Assembly: GCA_036494575.1 (NCBI GenBank)
Contig: DASXOE010000053.1
Span: 16,419 to 80,418 of the forward strand
Length of the DNA stretch: 64,000 nt
From: DASZFV01 sp036494575
Lineage (GTDB): Bacteria > Myxococcota_A > Polyangia > Fen-1088
Reading direction: 5' to 3'
The first letter of the stretch is position 1; the number at the start of each line of letters is the position of its first letter. The position numbers were made by a program, and so were the translations under genes. This document shows, one piece after another, positions 54,279 through 62,646 of the stretch. Under the pieces are notes generated by a model. That model saw only the letters and a program-made list of their open reading frames with translations. It did not search any database and was not told the origin of the DNA.

Positions 54279-55052
54279 TTGCCCATTGTGACCTTCACCA
54301 CCGACTTCGGATCCCGCGACGGCTACGCTGGCGCCATGAAGGGTGTCGTCCTGTCTCTCGCGCCCGCCGCGACGCTCGTCGACATCTCGCACGGCGTTCC
54401 GCCCCAGGACGTCGCGGCGGGAGCGGTGGCGCTCGCCCAGGCGGCGGCGCTGTTCCCGCCCGGCACGATCCACGTCGCGGTCGTCGATCCCGGCGTGGGC
54501 GGCGCGCGCGCGGACTTGCTCGTCGAGTCGGGTGACAGCTTCTTCGTCGGGCCCGACAACGGTGTCCTTTCGCTGGCGGCGCGCGCGGGCCGCCGCATCT
54601 ACCGCATCGAGGCGGCGGCGTTTCGTCGCGAGCCGGTGAGCCCGACGTTTCACGGCCGCGACGTCTTCGCGCCCACGGCTGGTCGCCTGGCCGCCGGCGC
54701 GCCGGCGTCCGAGGCCGGCCCCCGCACCGAAGAGATGCTCGAGCTGGCGCGGCCCGTGGTCTCGCGCCGCGCGGGGCAGGTCGAGGGCCGCGTCATCCAC
54801 GTCGACGCCTTCGGCAACCTCATCACGTCGCTCGGCGCCGAGCATCTGTCCGTGGAGTCTTCGGTCGAGGTCGAGGGAACGGGGGGCGTGTACCACCCGG
54901 TGCTGGCGCGCACGTTCTCCGACGTCGCCTCGGGCGCGCTCGTCGCGTACCTCGGCAGCGGTGGCCAGCTCGAGATCGCGCGGCGCGACGGCTCAGCCGC
55001 CGCACACGTCGGCGCGGAGCGCGGCTCGATCGTGCGTGCGGGGGGCGCGTGA
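54279..55052 (+). CDS. SAM hydroxide adenosyltransferase (DUF62 family)
   Basis: The 257-residue protein from TTG 54279 matches the S-adenosylmethionine hydroxide adenosyltransferase family, which cleaves SAM with water to adenosine and methionine. Motifs are TFTTDFGSRDGYAGAMKG at the N-terminus, HGVPPQDV, and VVDPGVGG, where the family's conserved Asp residues lie; FVGPDNGVLS follows. FHGRDVFAP is the second half of the site, and VDAFGNLITS marks the C-terminal domain. Length fits the family. The next gene's GTG overlaps its stop by four bases, so they are coupled. Fluorinases are relatives, but nothing indicates halide chemistry here. Confidence 0.9.
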   Translation: MPIVTFTTDFGSRDGYAGAMKGVVLSLAPAATLVDISHGVPPQDVAAGAVALAQAAALFPPGTIHVAVVDPGVGGARADLLVESGDSFFVGPDNGVLSLAARAGRRIYRIEAAAFRREPVSPTFHGRDVFAPTAGRLAAGAPASEAGPRTEEMLELARPVVSRRAGQVEGRVIHVDAFGNLITSLGAEHLSVESSVEVEGTGGVYHPVLARTFSDVASGALVAYLGSGGQLEIARRDGSAAAHVGAERGSIVRAGGA

Positions 55053-55993
55053 AGCGCATCGGCCGGGCGTCTCGGCGACGCCTCTCGCCGCCGCCGTTCG
55101 CGGCGGCGCTCGTGGGGGTGCTCGGCTTCGGCGCCGGCGCCTGCACGGTGGGCGCGGGCGTCGGCAAGGCGGACGGCGTGCTCTTCGACGTCGGGTGCAA
55201 CAAGAGCAATTCGCTGGCCCAGCCGCCGGGGAAGCCTTACTCGCTCCAGCCGGCCTTCTTCGCGGGCGAGCCCATCGAGGACGTCTGCCCGCCGCCGGGC
55301 CAGTGCTCGGGGCCGCACACGAACCGCCTCATCATCCGGCTGCAGCACACGGGCAATCGCGTCGAGGTCAACGACACGCTCTATATCGACGTGAAGAACG
55401 CCTACAAGGTCGCTCAGTGCGTGCGGGGGCAGACGCTGCTCGGCGTCCCGCAGTGGGACACGCGCGACCTGACCTCGTCCGACGGGGCGCTCATGCCAGG
55501 GCTGTCGTGGTGTGACTGGAACGCCGCCGACGCCGACGGGGGAGCGGACGCGGGCGGCGGCGCCGCCGACGCGGGCGCAGCCGATGCGGGCATGACGGCC
55601 GACGCGGGCGCGCCGCTCGTCATGACGGCGGCTCGCCCGCGCATCAACCTTTCGACGCAAGACTACGTTCAAGCCTCGCTGGCGCCGCTCTACACGTGCA
55701 TCGAGGCGCGCTCGGTGGCCGTGGCGTTGCCGGGCAGCTGGATCGAGTTCCAGGACTTCGGCGCGGCCGTGCAGACCGCGGATCCCGAGAACCGTACGGC
55801 CGTTGGCGGCGACTTCAGGGTCAACTTCGGCGAGCGCCTGCGCGCCACGTTCCACCTCGTGCTGGGCGATCAGGCGGTCGAGAACGCCATCAAGACCCGC
55901 ATCGCCATCCCCGACACGCGCATCGGCGGGGAGCTCGACGGCTTTTTCGATTTCGACCTCGAGCGCGGCCGCGCGGCCCAGCCGTTCCCGTGA
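55049..55993 (+). CDS. Hypothetical lipoprotein with Asp/Ala-rich repeat
   Basis: From GTG 55049 (GTGA overlap with the previous stop) the protein has 314 residues, a lipoprotein signal (AAALVGVLGFGAGAC), a cysteine-containing N-terminal half with PPGQCSG, and a central Asp/Ala/Gly-rich stretch of short repeats (DADGGADAGGG, ADAGAADAG). The C-terminal half has beta strands with one further cysteine (YTCIEARS). No family is recognised. The position between SAM hydroxide adenosyltransferase and an rRNA methyltransferase suggests transcriptional linkage rather than function, as the following gene also overlaps its stop. Confidence 0.65.
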   Translation: MKRIGRASRRRLSPPPFAAALVGVLGFGAGACTVGAGVGKADGVLFDVGCNKSNSLAQPPGKPYSLQPAFFAGEPIEDVCPPPGQCSGPHTNRLIIRLQHTGNRVEVNDTLYIDVKNAYKVAQCVRGQTLLGVPQWDTRDLTSSDGALMPGLSWCDWNAADADGGADAGGGAADAGAADAGMTADAGAPLVMTAARPRINLSTQDYVQASLAPLYTCIEARSVAVALPGSWIEFQDFGAAVQTADPENRTAVGGDFRVNFGERLRATFHLVLGDQAVENAIKTRIAIPDTRIGGELDGFFDFDLERGRAAQPFP

Positions 55994-57246
55994 GCCTCTC
56001 CGAGGCATCGGGCCCGGAGATCACCGTCGAGATCGACGCGCTCGCGCCAGGCGGCGACGCGGTCGGCCGCCAGCGCGATCCGGCGGGCGCCGCCACGGCA
56101 GCCGACGGTCGCGCGACGTTCGTGCCGCTCGCGGCGCCGGGTGAACGCGTGCGCGCGCGCGTAGCGCGCGCCAAGGATCGCGTCGCGTGGGCGGAGCTCG
56201 TCGCCGTCGAGCGGCCGGGGCCGGACCGCGTGGCGGCGGCTTGCCCGCTCTTCGGCGCCTGCGGCGGCTGCCAGTGGCAGCATGTCACGATCGAGGCGCA
56301 GCGGGCGGCGAAGAGGGCCATCGTCGCTCGCGCGCTCGGCGCGGACGTCGAGCTCGGCGAGATCGTCGCCGCGAGCGCGCCGCTCGGCTACCGCGATCGC
56401 GCGAAGCTGGCGGTGGGGAAGGGCGGGGCGCTCGGCTTCCGCGGCCGGCGGTCGCACGACGTCGTCGACGTGCCCGCCTGCCCGCTCTTCGGTCCCGAGC
56501 TCGCGCGCGCGCTGCCGGCGCTGCGCGCGCTCGCCCGGGGCTTGCCAGCCGAGACGGAGGTGGAGGCCCAGGCGGGCGCCGAGGGCGTGCACGTCAACGT
56601 CTCGCACACCGACGCCACGGGCGCGGCTCACGCCAAGCGCGAGATCGATCGCCTGAACGCCGCCGGCATCGTCGGCCTGTCGATCGCCGGCAAGCCGACG
56701 CTGGGAGCCACGGCCGTCGACGCGAGCGAAGAGGGCGGCGCGCCGCTGCCGATCCCCGCGGGCGGCTTCGCGCAGGTGGGCCGCGCCGCCAACGCAGTGC
56801 TCGTAGCCGCCGTCATGAAGGCCGTGGGCGACGCGCCCGGCGTCGTCCTCGAGCTCTACGCCGGCAGCGGCAACTTCACGCGCCATCTGGCGCACGTCGC
56901 CGCGGCCGTTCATGCCTCGGACGTCGATCCCGCCGCCGTCGAGCGCGGGAAGCGCGCAGTGCCCGCCGCCGCGTGGGCGCTGCGCCCGCAAGCCGTGGCC
57001 GCCGACACCGTCGTGCTCGACCCGCCGCGCGAGGGCGCCGACCGCGCCAACCTGGACGCCGCCCTCCGCGCCCGCCGCCGCGTCGTCTACGTCTCGTGCG
57101 ACCCGCAGACCCTCGCGCGCGACGCCCGCCGGCTCCAGGGCGCGGGGTTCCGCTTGGCCGCCGCCGTGGCGCTGGACCTCATGCCTCAGACCTTCCACGT
57201 CGAGGTCGTCGCCACCTTCGACCGCGCGACCCCAGTTCTCCCTTGA
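55990..57246 (+). CDS. TrmA/RlmD-family RNA uracil-C5 methyltransferase
   Basis: The start is GTG 55990 in GTGA overlap; upstream frame is shadow. The 418-residue protein has an N-terminal TRAM-like domain (ITVEIDALAPGGDAVGR). Fe-S cysteines follow in CPLFGACGGCQWQH, with a fourth cysteine in VPACPLFG, as in RlmD and RlmCD. The Rossmann methyltransferase domain has ELYAGSGNFTRHL (SAM binding) and VVLDPPREGADR, and the catalytic cysteine lies in YVSCDPQTLARD. The expected product is 5-methyluridine in 23S rRNA (U1939 or U747). Which site is not settled by inspection. tRNA-Gly follows 37 bases downstream. Confidence 0.9.
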   Translation: MSLSEASGPEITVEIDALAPGGDAVGRQRDPAGAATAADGRATFVPLAAPGERVRARVARAKDRVAWAELVAVERPGPDRVAAACPLFGACGGCQWQHVTIEAQRAAKRAIVARALGADVELGEIVAASAPLGYRDRAKLAVGKGGALGFRGRRSHDVVDVPACPLFGPELARALPALRALARGLPAETEVEAQAGAEGVHVNVSHTDATGAAHAKREIDRLNAAGIVGLSIAGKPTLGATAVDASEEGGAPLPIPAGGFAQVGRAANAVLVAAVMKAVGDAPGVVLELYAGSGNFTRHLAHVAAAVHASDVDPAAVERGKRAVPAAAWALRPQAVAADTVVLDPPREGADRANLDAALRARRRVVYVSCDPQTLARDARRLQGAGFRLAAAVALDLMPQTFHVEVVATFDRATPVLP

Positions 57247-57283
57247 CCGTGGGTGGTGGATCAGTAAGGTATCCCGGCAGTTT

Positions 57284-57358
57284 GCGGGAGTAACTCAGTG
57301 GTAGAGTGCCACCTTGCCAAGGTGGACGTCGAGGGTTCGAACCCCTTCTCCCGCTCCA
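57284..57358 (+). tRNA. tRNA-Gly (GCC)
   Basis: The cloverleaf is complete: acceptor stem GCGGGAG/CTCCCGC, D arm, anticodon stem CCACC/GGTGG around TTGCCAA (anticodon GCC), T arm with GTTCGAA, and an encoded CCA at 57356-57358. Its 3' end borders a transposase remnant and the less GC-rich accessory stretch, so it is a candidate integration site. Confidence 0.96.
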
Positions 57359-57385
57359 GTCTTTTCGGCATCTTAGGGTTCTAAG

Positions 57386-57703
57386 GCGTCCTCGACGGAA
57401 GAAGTGCTCGTCGATGCCGATTACGGCGGGCCACGGATAGAGCCGTCGGCGCCGTCGGTGCTCGAGCTGCGCGTACAGCGCCTTGTACGAGTACCCGCTC
57501 GAGCAGCGGTACGCGCGTCGCACGCTCTTGAGGTCGCTGAAGTTCTCGCACGCCCACAGCAGGCCGCGCTGATAGCGCTCGGTGCTGCGATAGCCCTTGC
57601 GGATGCCCGGCATCGGCTCGGTGAACGGCCGTCGGCACGGCCGACACGAGAAGCGCCCCTTCCGCACGATGAAACCCGCAGCGAGGCGTGACGACAAAGG
57701 CAA
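57386..57703 (-). pseudogene. Truncated ISL3-family transposase remnant
   Basis: A fragment of about 105 codons matches the N-terminal part of an ISL3-type transposase. It has a zinc-finger-like end (FSCRPCRRPFTEPMPG), a helical DNA-binding part (RRAYRCSSGYSYKALYAQLE), and then the start of the catalytic domain with the first DDE aspartate in IGIDEHFFRR. Homology stops there, 28 bases before the tRNA-Gly CCA end, so the rest of the DDE domain is missing. The 5' zinc-finger portion is also incomplete. It therefore cannot be active and is a scar of an insertion sequence beside tRNA-Gly. Confidence 0.7.
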
Positions 57704-57717
57704 GCCCCCGACGGTGG

Positions 57718-57723
57718 TAGCTT
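57718..57723 (+). promoter_or_regulatory. -10 box (TAGCTT) six bases before a GTG start
   Basis: TAGCTT ends at 57723, and the GTG at 57730 follows after six bases. The same spacing as at the mannosidase and B12-subunit genes supports the small Cys-rich gene downstream. Confidence 0.4.
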
Positions 57724-57729
57724 ACCGTG

Positions 57730-57978
57730 GTGTCGGAGCGCGACTCCAACTCGGAGACGAAATACCGTCCCCGTCGGCCGACTGGCGGGTCGTTTTCTGC
57801 GGCGCTGCTTCTGATCGTCTTCGGCATGCCGGGCGGCGACTGCGCCCGCGGCGCCACCGGCACCGTCCCGCGGTGCGGCCCGTGTGTGGGCTCCTCCGAG
57901 TGCCGCGAGGGCCTGAGCTGCGTCAACGGAAACTGCCAGACCGCGCCTCCTACCTGTCACGTCGACTTCGGGATCTGA
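57730..57978 (+). CDS. Small Cys-rich secreted protein, hypothetical
   Basis: The 82-residue protein from GTG 57730 (an in-frame GTG at 57727 is also possible) has a polar N-terminus, a hydrophobic segment (FSAALLLIVFGMPGG) and then eight cysteines in a short C-terminal part, with CGPCVGSSECREGLSCVNGNC. The cysteine pattern resembles the Dickkopf-like or disulfide-rich modules frequent in Myxococcota secreted proteins. A lipobox of the type MPGGDC may be present, but is weak. Function is unknown; a small exported disulfide-stabilised protein is the inference. Confidence 0.45.
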   Translation: MSERDSNSETKYRPRRPTGGSFSAALLLIVFGMPGGDCARGATGTVPRCGPCVGSSECREGLSCVNGNCQTAPPTCHVDFGI

Positions 57979-58238
57979 ACCGACCACTCGTACCTCGGCG
58001 CTGTTCTCGCTCGGTGCGACACCCCACGATCGAGGGCTCAACCTCTCTTGGTCGACGAGAAACTGCGAGAGCTACATCCAGGAGAACGAGCGCATCGCCG
58101 CCACGCCGGACCCTCCTTCCAGGCCCGAACCCCATCCCGAAGCGAACGTCTGGTCAAACGCCCGGCGAGGCGGACGCGCAAGCCTGATCGTCGTCGTTTC
58201 CCCAGAACGTCGGCTGCGCCGATTCCGGGAGCGCCGAC

Positions 58239-59030
58239 TTACCACGCCATCGAGACGGGATTGTCGTTGGCGTCGAAGCTCAACACGGCCGGCAGCCCAA
58301 GCAAGCCGGCGCTCATGACGACGTCGTACGTCGCGGCGGCCGCGAACGGTGTCGTCGACGACGAACTCGTGTGGTGGAGGACCACGCCGCCCTCGCCCTG
58401 GGCGTCGGCGGGCAACTTCGCCTTGTACGCCGCGAGCTGGGCGGGGTCGGCCACCATATCGTGGAAGGCACGGGCGCTGGTGACTACGTCCGCCGGGATC
58501 GCCGGCCAATAGAAGCCCTCGCTCGTCGACTGATCTTGGTTGTTGAACTTCGCGTAGGCGCTCGACTCACCGACGATTATTCCGCCGATGGATCGCACGA
58601 GGTCGATCGTCAGCCCCCCGGAGCCGCCCAGAGCCTGAGCATCGGTGACTTGGCAGGAACTGACACCGAACGACTCGAAATAGGCGGTGACATGCGCACC
58701 TAGCGCCGTCGGGTCGGTGCTCCAGTCTGGGAGGCCCACCTCGGGCGCACCGCCGTTCATGCTGCCAATCTCCCCGCCGCTCTGCTCGATGGCTACGACG
58801 CCGTCAGCGCCGACCCAGCGAATGAAGCCATTTGCGTCATCCCGAACCGGTGTGGAGCCGAACGCGAATCGTGATTTCGTGACGTCATAGGCGGCGCCCG
58901 TAAGCGGCGCGCCAACCTCGCAGCCGGTTACGGCTCCGGTTGTGGCTCCGGTGCCCGGCGAGATAGGGCCGGAGCTACAGCCGAAGCACACCAGACCCAA
59001 GCAACCTTGGGCCAACCGTCCGCACCACAC
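58239..59030 (-). CDS. Hypothetical lipoprotein
   Basis: The 263-residue protein starts at GTG 59030; a stop lies two codons upstream, so the start cannot be further out. The N-terminus is short, with a lipobox VCFGCSSG. The mature part is Gly/Ser/Asp-rich, then a domain with GFIRWVGADGVVAIEQ, a helical segment AVLSFDANDNPVSMAW at the very end and paired cysteines (TGCEVGAP and VSSCQVTD). No family is recognised. It lies in the accessory-looking 57-64 kb stretch among other secreted proteins of unknown function. Confidence 0.6.
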   Translation of the reverse strand: MWCGRLAQGCLGLVCFGCSSGPISPGTGATTGAVTGCEVGAPLTGAAYDVTKSRFAFGSTPVRDDANGFIRWVGADGVVAIEQSGGEIGSMNGGAPEVGLPDWSTDPTALGAHVTAYFESFGVSSCQVTDAQALGGSGGLTIDLVRSIGGIIVGESSAYAKFNNQDQSTSEGFYWPAIPADVVTSARAFHDMVADPAQLAAYKAKLPADAQGEGGVVLHHTSSSSTTPFAAAATYDVVMSAGLLGLPAVLSFDANDNPVSMAW

Positions 59031-59105
59031 GGATCAATGGTCGCATGCCATCCGAGGCCGGACAAGGTGGGCTCCGCGAACATTGCCACCGAGCCTAAGG
59101 GGACC

Positions 59106-59111
59106 TACGCT
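59106..59111 (+). promoter_or_regulatory. -10 box (TACGCT) six bases before an ATG start
   Basis: TACGCT ends at 59111 and the ATG at 59118 follows after six bases. It fits the TAnnnT pattern seen elsewhere in the window for candidate leaderless genes. Confidence 0.4.
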
Positions 59112-59117
59112 CAGCCC

Positions 59118-59372
59118 ATGGCGAACGCAACACCACGCCCCGCGTTAGAAGTCTTCGTCAACGAGATCGGGACCATTACGATCCGGCAAGACGCCGATGG
59201 GCAAGCGCCCGACGAAGAGCCGCTCGTCGTCGTTCACCCAGAGGACGTCTCGACGCTGATCCGGGCTCTGGAGGAGGCGCGGCGGAAGGCCCGCCGCGGG
59301 CGCGCCGACGAGCGGGAAGAGGTCACCGTCCCGGCGTTCGTGTATCCGTCGAGGCCGAGCGGCGCTCACTGA
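59118..59372 (+). CDS. Hypothetical protein, 84 residues
   Basis: I take ATG 59118 because a TACGCT box ends six bases upstream; the longer reading from 59007 overlaps the divergent lipoprotein gene. The protein is soluble and acidic in the middle, with EVFVNEIGTITIRQDADG and EPLVVVHPEDVSTLIRAL, then a basic helix (EARRKARRGRADERE). The pattern suggests a small beta-strand plus helix, perhaps a regulatory or antitoxin-like fold, but nothing identifies it. No partner toxin is seen next to it. Confidence 0.45.
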   Translation: MANATPRPALEVFVNEIGTITIRQDADGQAPDEEPLVVVHPEDVSTLIRALEEARRKARRGRADEREEVTVPAFVYPSRPSGAH

Positions 59373-59459
59373 ATCGAGCCCGCCTTCCCCGATGAATCGT
59401 TTCGAACAGTCCACCAAGTAGTTACATCACGTCGACTCTTGGTCGAGAACACTCGGTCG

Positions 59460-59663
59460 ATGATGCTCCACGTGATTGTGGCGCGGCACGGCAACGGCCC
59501 TCAAAAGGGGCTCTGCGGGGCCGCAGTGAAGAATCTCTATGTCAGTAAGGTTCCGGCCGATGGGACACGAAGACCCGACCTGTGCCCCGTCTGTCGGGCG
59601 CTGGCGCTCAAGACCAAGAGCAGCGACGGAGCCGCCGAGACGGGAAGCGCGGCGCACTCCTAA
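59460..59663 (+). CDS. Small zinc-ribbon-like hypothetical protein
   Basis: From ATG 59460 the protein has 67 residues. It contains LHVIVARHGNGPQKGLCG and, 30 residues later, CPVC, so three cysteines and a histidine may bind zinc in a DUF3039-like small zinc protein, common in many bacteria. The C-terminus is Ser/Ala-rich. An in-frame TTG at 59439 is the alternative start. Function unknown. Confidence 0.45.
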   Translation: MMLHVIVARHGNGPQKGLCGAAVKNLYVSKVPADGTRRPDLCPVCRALALKTKSSDGAAETGSAAHS

Positions 59664-59783
59664 CAGCCCGTGTAAAAGTCGGTGCGTAAACCGGACGCCT
59701 GAACACCTGACAGCTCTGTCGCGGTCCAGTCGGTATGTCGGTATGCTCCCGCTGATATCGCTGCTGGCAGCAACCTTGCAGCG

Positions 59784-60089
59784 ATGCCAGGCATGCGTCT
59801 TAAGAGCGCCCTCGCTTTCGTGATCGTCCTCGCCGTCGCAGTCCAACTCGTGGCGTGTAACGACTGCGGTCACCCCGACCGAGCCACCTACTCGAACCCG
59901 CCCAGCCCCTCAGGCTCGCCCGGGTGCCCGGGATTGCCTACTAACAGAGGCGGAAATCCCGGGGACGCCGACAAGACGTTTCCTATTGGGACTGTCGTAC
60001 GGCAGCCCTTTTGCCTCGGTGCGTATCCCGGCGATACCGCGTTCTGCACATGCGAAGCCGGTGTCTTACAATTCGAGTGCCCGGTATAG
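59784..60089 (+). CDS. Small lipoprotein, hypothetical
   Basis: The protein has 101 residues from ATG 59784, or 98 from ATG 59793. A lipoprotein signal (ALAFVIVLAVAVQLVAC) is followed by a Pro/Ser/Gly-rich linker and a C-terminal segment with four further cysteines (QPFCLGAYPGD, FCTCEAG, FECPV). It is likely anchored outside the cytoplasmic membrane. No family is recognised; it is one of several small Cys-rich secreted proteins in this stretch. Confidence 0.55.
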   Translation: MPGMRLKSALAFVIVLAVAVQLVACNDCGHPDRATYSNPPSPSGSPGCPGLPTNRGGNPGDADKTFPIGTVVRQPFCLGAYPGDTAFCTCEAGVLQFECPV

Positions 60090-60347
60090 GGGTTAGGTCA
60101 CGGGGAAGGCTCGGGAACGCTCTATCGTCGCACCTGCGGCCGTCGGCATCGGCCCTTGAAACCCGAAGCCTTCTCCAATCGTGCCTTGGCTAGGTGGTCC
60201 GGTCCTTCAGGGGGCTACGTCACTCCGCGATGGCCGCCCAGCGCCCAATGGGACGTGGATCGCAGAGAGCCCCGCGAACATAAAAACAACGAAGGCGGCG
60301 AGAACCTCATGGAGAACTCTTGCCTTCGGCGCCTTCCTCGCTACGAC

Positions 60348-60686
60348 CTACGCCGCGGCCTTTGCCTTCTTCGCCTTGCGCGCCTCTCGATACTTCTTGA
60401 TCTTGCTCTTCGCGACGTCCTTGTGTTTCGCGCACACCATCCCGAAGATCGGCGCCGCGGTGTCCTTGCAGCCCGGCACGGGGCAAAGTTGCCGCGGAGC
60501 TTTCTTTCGGGCCTTCTTCGGGAGCGACGCGATCGCCATCGCACCCTTGGGAGGTCGACCCGGGCCGCGACGGGCACCACCGCCGAAGGCCGAGAGCACG
60601 GTCGCGCGGGCGCGATGGGTGGCCTCGGAGTCAATGAGTGCCTGAAGGCGCTTGCTGAAGTCCGCGACGATACTATTTAGATCCAT
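60348..60686 (-). CDS. Small basic protein with AT-hook-like and zinc-finger motifs
   Basis: The 112-residue protein from ATG 60686 starts with a helix (MDLNSIVADFSKRLQALIDS). It then has an AT-hook-type core (RRGPGRPPKG) near residue 42, a zinc-finger-like CPVPGC-x11-C-x2-H, and a Lys/Ala-rich basic C-terminus (KKYREARKAKKAKAAA). AT-hook plus zinc finger plus basic tail suggests DNA binding, probably nucleoid-associated. No dimerisation domain or sensor is seen. TATTCT lies eight bases upstream of the ATG. It could be a local regulator of the accessory region; that is inference. Confidence 0.55.
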   Translation of the reverse strand: MDLNSIVADFSKRLQALIDSEATHRARATVLSAFGGGARRGPGRPPKGAMAIASLPKKARKKAPRQLCPVPGCKDTAAPIFGMVCAKHKDVAKSKIKKYREARKAKKAKAAA

Positions 60687-60797
60687 GGACGAAGAGAATA
60701 GGGCGGCGCCCTTGGAAAGCCAAATACGAACCGCCGACGGTTACAAACGAAGCGACAGCTCGCTTCCCTTTACATCGTGGGATCTAGTTGATTCGTG

Positions 60798-61196
60798 TTA
60801 GGGCTGCGGATTCGCGCACCAACGCTGGAGTAGTTCGATGCTCCAGGCGTCGAGTTTGTCCGACGGCGGAGGCGGCATGCCGATCTGGATGACGAACGTG
60901 TTGAAGAGCACAGGTGCGCAACCGCTCTCCGCGCCGGTCATTGTCGTGAAGTCACCGATGGCTTTTGTGATGCCCGGCTGGCCCGCCGTCACAATGATGG
61001 GTTGCATGTCCGGATCCGTCGGGTTGCCGGAAGAATGGCAGCGGGTGCAGCGCGCCGTCATGAGCGGCGCAATGTCGCGCGCGTAGCTCGGCCGGACGGG
61101 CACCGGGTTCTCGCACCCCCCGCTGTCGAGGAGGGCACCACAGACCACTGCCCCGAAGGTGATCGTCGACAGTATAGACGACGCTTTTCGTCGCAT
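60798..61196 (-). CDS. Exported monoheme c-type cytochrome domain protein
   Basis: The 132-residue protein starts at ATG 61196 with a signal segment (STITFGAVVCGALLDSGGC) that may be a lipoprotein signal. Its heme-binding motif is CTRCH, preceded by ARDIAPLMTAR as in small cytochrome-like domains of Myxococcota and Planctomycetes. A distal Met ligand is plausible in IGMPPPPSDKLDAW. It is therefore a monoheme electron-transfer protein outside the cytoplasm. TATTGT is nine bases upstream of the ATG, so the leader is very short. No redox partner gene is adjacent. Confidence 0.7.
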   Translation of the reverse strand: MRRKASSILSTITFGAVVCGALLDSGGCENPVPVRPSYARDIAPLMTARCTRCHSSGNPTDPDMQPIIVTAGQPGITKAIGDFTTMTGAESGCAPVLFNTFVIQIGMPPPPSDKLDAWSIELLQRWCANPQP

Positions 61197-61568
61197 GGTC
61201 GCCAGACAATAATGCGGTTGGCGGAATAGTCGAGCGTGTCGTTCTTAATACCTCGCCGCAGGCCGTCCCGAGTGCGGCCAAGAAGACCTTTGCTCCGTCG
61301 AAAAAGATTGGCAGCCACCGTCGGCGGAAAGGCACGAGTGATAAGGCCGACGGCGCCAGTAGCTCGGGCGTAGGTTACGGCGCGGAGTAAGCGGCAGGCA
61401 GGCGAGCGGTCTCGTTTTGTGACTGCGGCCGACGCGCTGGCCATACGTCGGCGGTTCTGCCGGCCGCGGCCGCGCTCGCTGGACGTACGCGAGGTCCGGT
61501 GGCACGGATCCCGATTCGCGGCCGCAGTCTCTCGGAAGATGAACCCGACGGATTTCGCGAGCATCAAC
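61197..61568. other. Intergenic stretch without recognised gene
   Basis: This 372-base gap between the cytochrome gene and the S74 lipoprotein gene carries only low-complexity open frames. No tRNA, terminator or repeat is evident; the part near 61200 holds the cytochrome promoter region. Confidence 0.5.
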
Positions 61569-62573
61569 TCAGGGCCGCTCGGAGGTGCCGCGATGAGCGC
61601 GTGGACTCGAAATGCGCTCTACCGTTCGACTGAGTGCCTCGACCTGATTCTTGAGACCCTCGATCTGTCGCTGCTGCACCTGCGTCGTCGCCAGGAGCAT
61701 GCTCGTGTATCCGTAGAGATCGACCATGTCCCCGTCGCGGTCGACCGCCGGAACGGCGGGACTGTCCTCGATTATGAACCCCAAATGACGGCGGCCGGCA
61801 TAAGGCGCCGCCTTGTATTCGTAGGTCGCGAGACGAAGTCGGAGCGTCTCCGACGCCATCGCGGCGACATCGCCTGCGGAGAGGTAGCGGATGTCCTTCT
61901 TCACTCGGCGCGAAGACTGGGGGCAACCGAGGGTTTGTCCCGGCGCCCAGATTCCGTGAGTGCATACGCGATCAGGCACCCCGCACTCAAAGAAAAAATA
62001 GGCGCACTCCACGCCCTCGGCGGCGCACGTGGTCCCAAAATTCGGAGGGGCCGCCGGACAACCGGCGGTCGTCACGGGAGAAGGGCAAAACCACATCGGA
62101 GGACCCGAGGTGCAGAGGGGAGCGGTCGGCCGGCAATTGGTGCAGCGACATGAGTTTCCGTCGGGCTTCACGCACGTCGTATCCATCGTGCAGGTGGCCG
62201 TGTCCGTCGGACAGGCGCCGACCGCTTGCAGTGGCGTACAGAACGTCGCGTTCGGCGACGTAACGTGCCAAAGGGCAGATGAGCAGGTAGCTTGCGTATC
62301 GCACGCGTCTCCACGGGGATCGTCACCCCAGCCGCAAGAAAGGCCCTCGTGCGTGCAAGCCGCACCGTCGACGGGCGGCTGTCCTGGGCAAGGGGAAACG
62401 GTCGCGCCGCCATTGCCCGAAGCGCCGACACCTGCACTCCCACCAGAACCTCCTGAGCCAGTTCCGGAGCCAGCGGCGCCGTCGGACGTGGCGGGCTTCA
62501 ATGGGGTGCCACCGCATTCCGCGAACATCGAGGCAAGGATCAGTGAAATGCCAAACGAGGTGAAGCTCCGCAT
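61569..62573 (-). CDS. Lipoprotein with Cys-rich modules and a peptidase S74 (intramolecular chaperone) domain
   Basis: The 334-residue protein from ATG 62573 has GGAGGG upstream. A lipoprotein-like signal (cysteine C20 in FAEC) is followed by a Gly/Ser-rich linker and two Cys-rich modules of the type CP-x2-PP-x2-G-x2-C. From about residue 219 it has the peptidase S74 domain: SSRRVKKDIRYL with the self-cleavage dyad S220 and K225, then ATYEYK and RHLGFIIEDSPAV, ending in a helical coil (VQQRQIEGLKNQVEALSRTV). S74 domains trimerise phage tail fibres and then cut themselves off. Here the domain ends a lipoprotein, so a trimeric surface fibre is likely. Confidence 0.75.
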   Translation of the reverse strand: MRSFTSFGISLILASMFAECGGTPLKPATSDGAAGSGTGSGGSGGSAGVGASGNGGATVSPCPGQPPVDGAACTHEGLSCGWGDDPRGDACDTQATCSSALWHVTSPNATFCTPLQAVGACPTDTATCTMDTTCVKPDGNSCRCTNCRPTAPLCTSGPPMWFCPSPVTTAGCPAAPPNFGTTCAAEGVECAYFFFECGVPDRVCTHGIWAPGQTLGCPQSSRRVKKDIRYLSAGDVAAMASETLRLRLATYEYKAAPYAGRRHLGFIIEDSPAVPAVDRDGDMVDLYGYTSMLLATTQVQQRQIEGLKNQVEALSRTVERISSPRAHRGTSERP

Positions 62574-62646
62574 CCTGATCTGCCCTCCGAACGTATAGTA
62601 GCGCGCGTTTCCCCGGGCGTACTACATCGGGCCGTGTCGTTCGTGA

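Noticed and set aside
57284..57358. Integration site with a duplicated tRNA 3' end
   Set aside because: No second copy of the tRNA-Gly 3' end was noticed within the window, so attachment is suggested only as a possibility.
57597..58512. Overlapping open frames on both strands around 57.6-58.5 kb
   Set aside because: They are low-complexity Arg-rich frames that overlap the Cys-rich gene and the lipoprotein; no motif or ribosome site supports them.
61058..61567. Open frame of 169 codons in the gap at 61.2-61.6 kb
   Set aside because: It overlaps the cytochrome gene, has no recognisable motif and no ribosome site.
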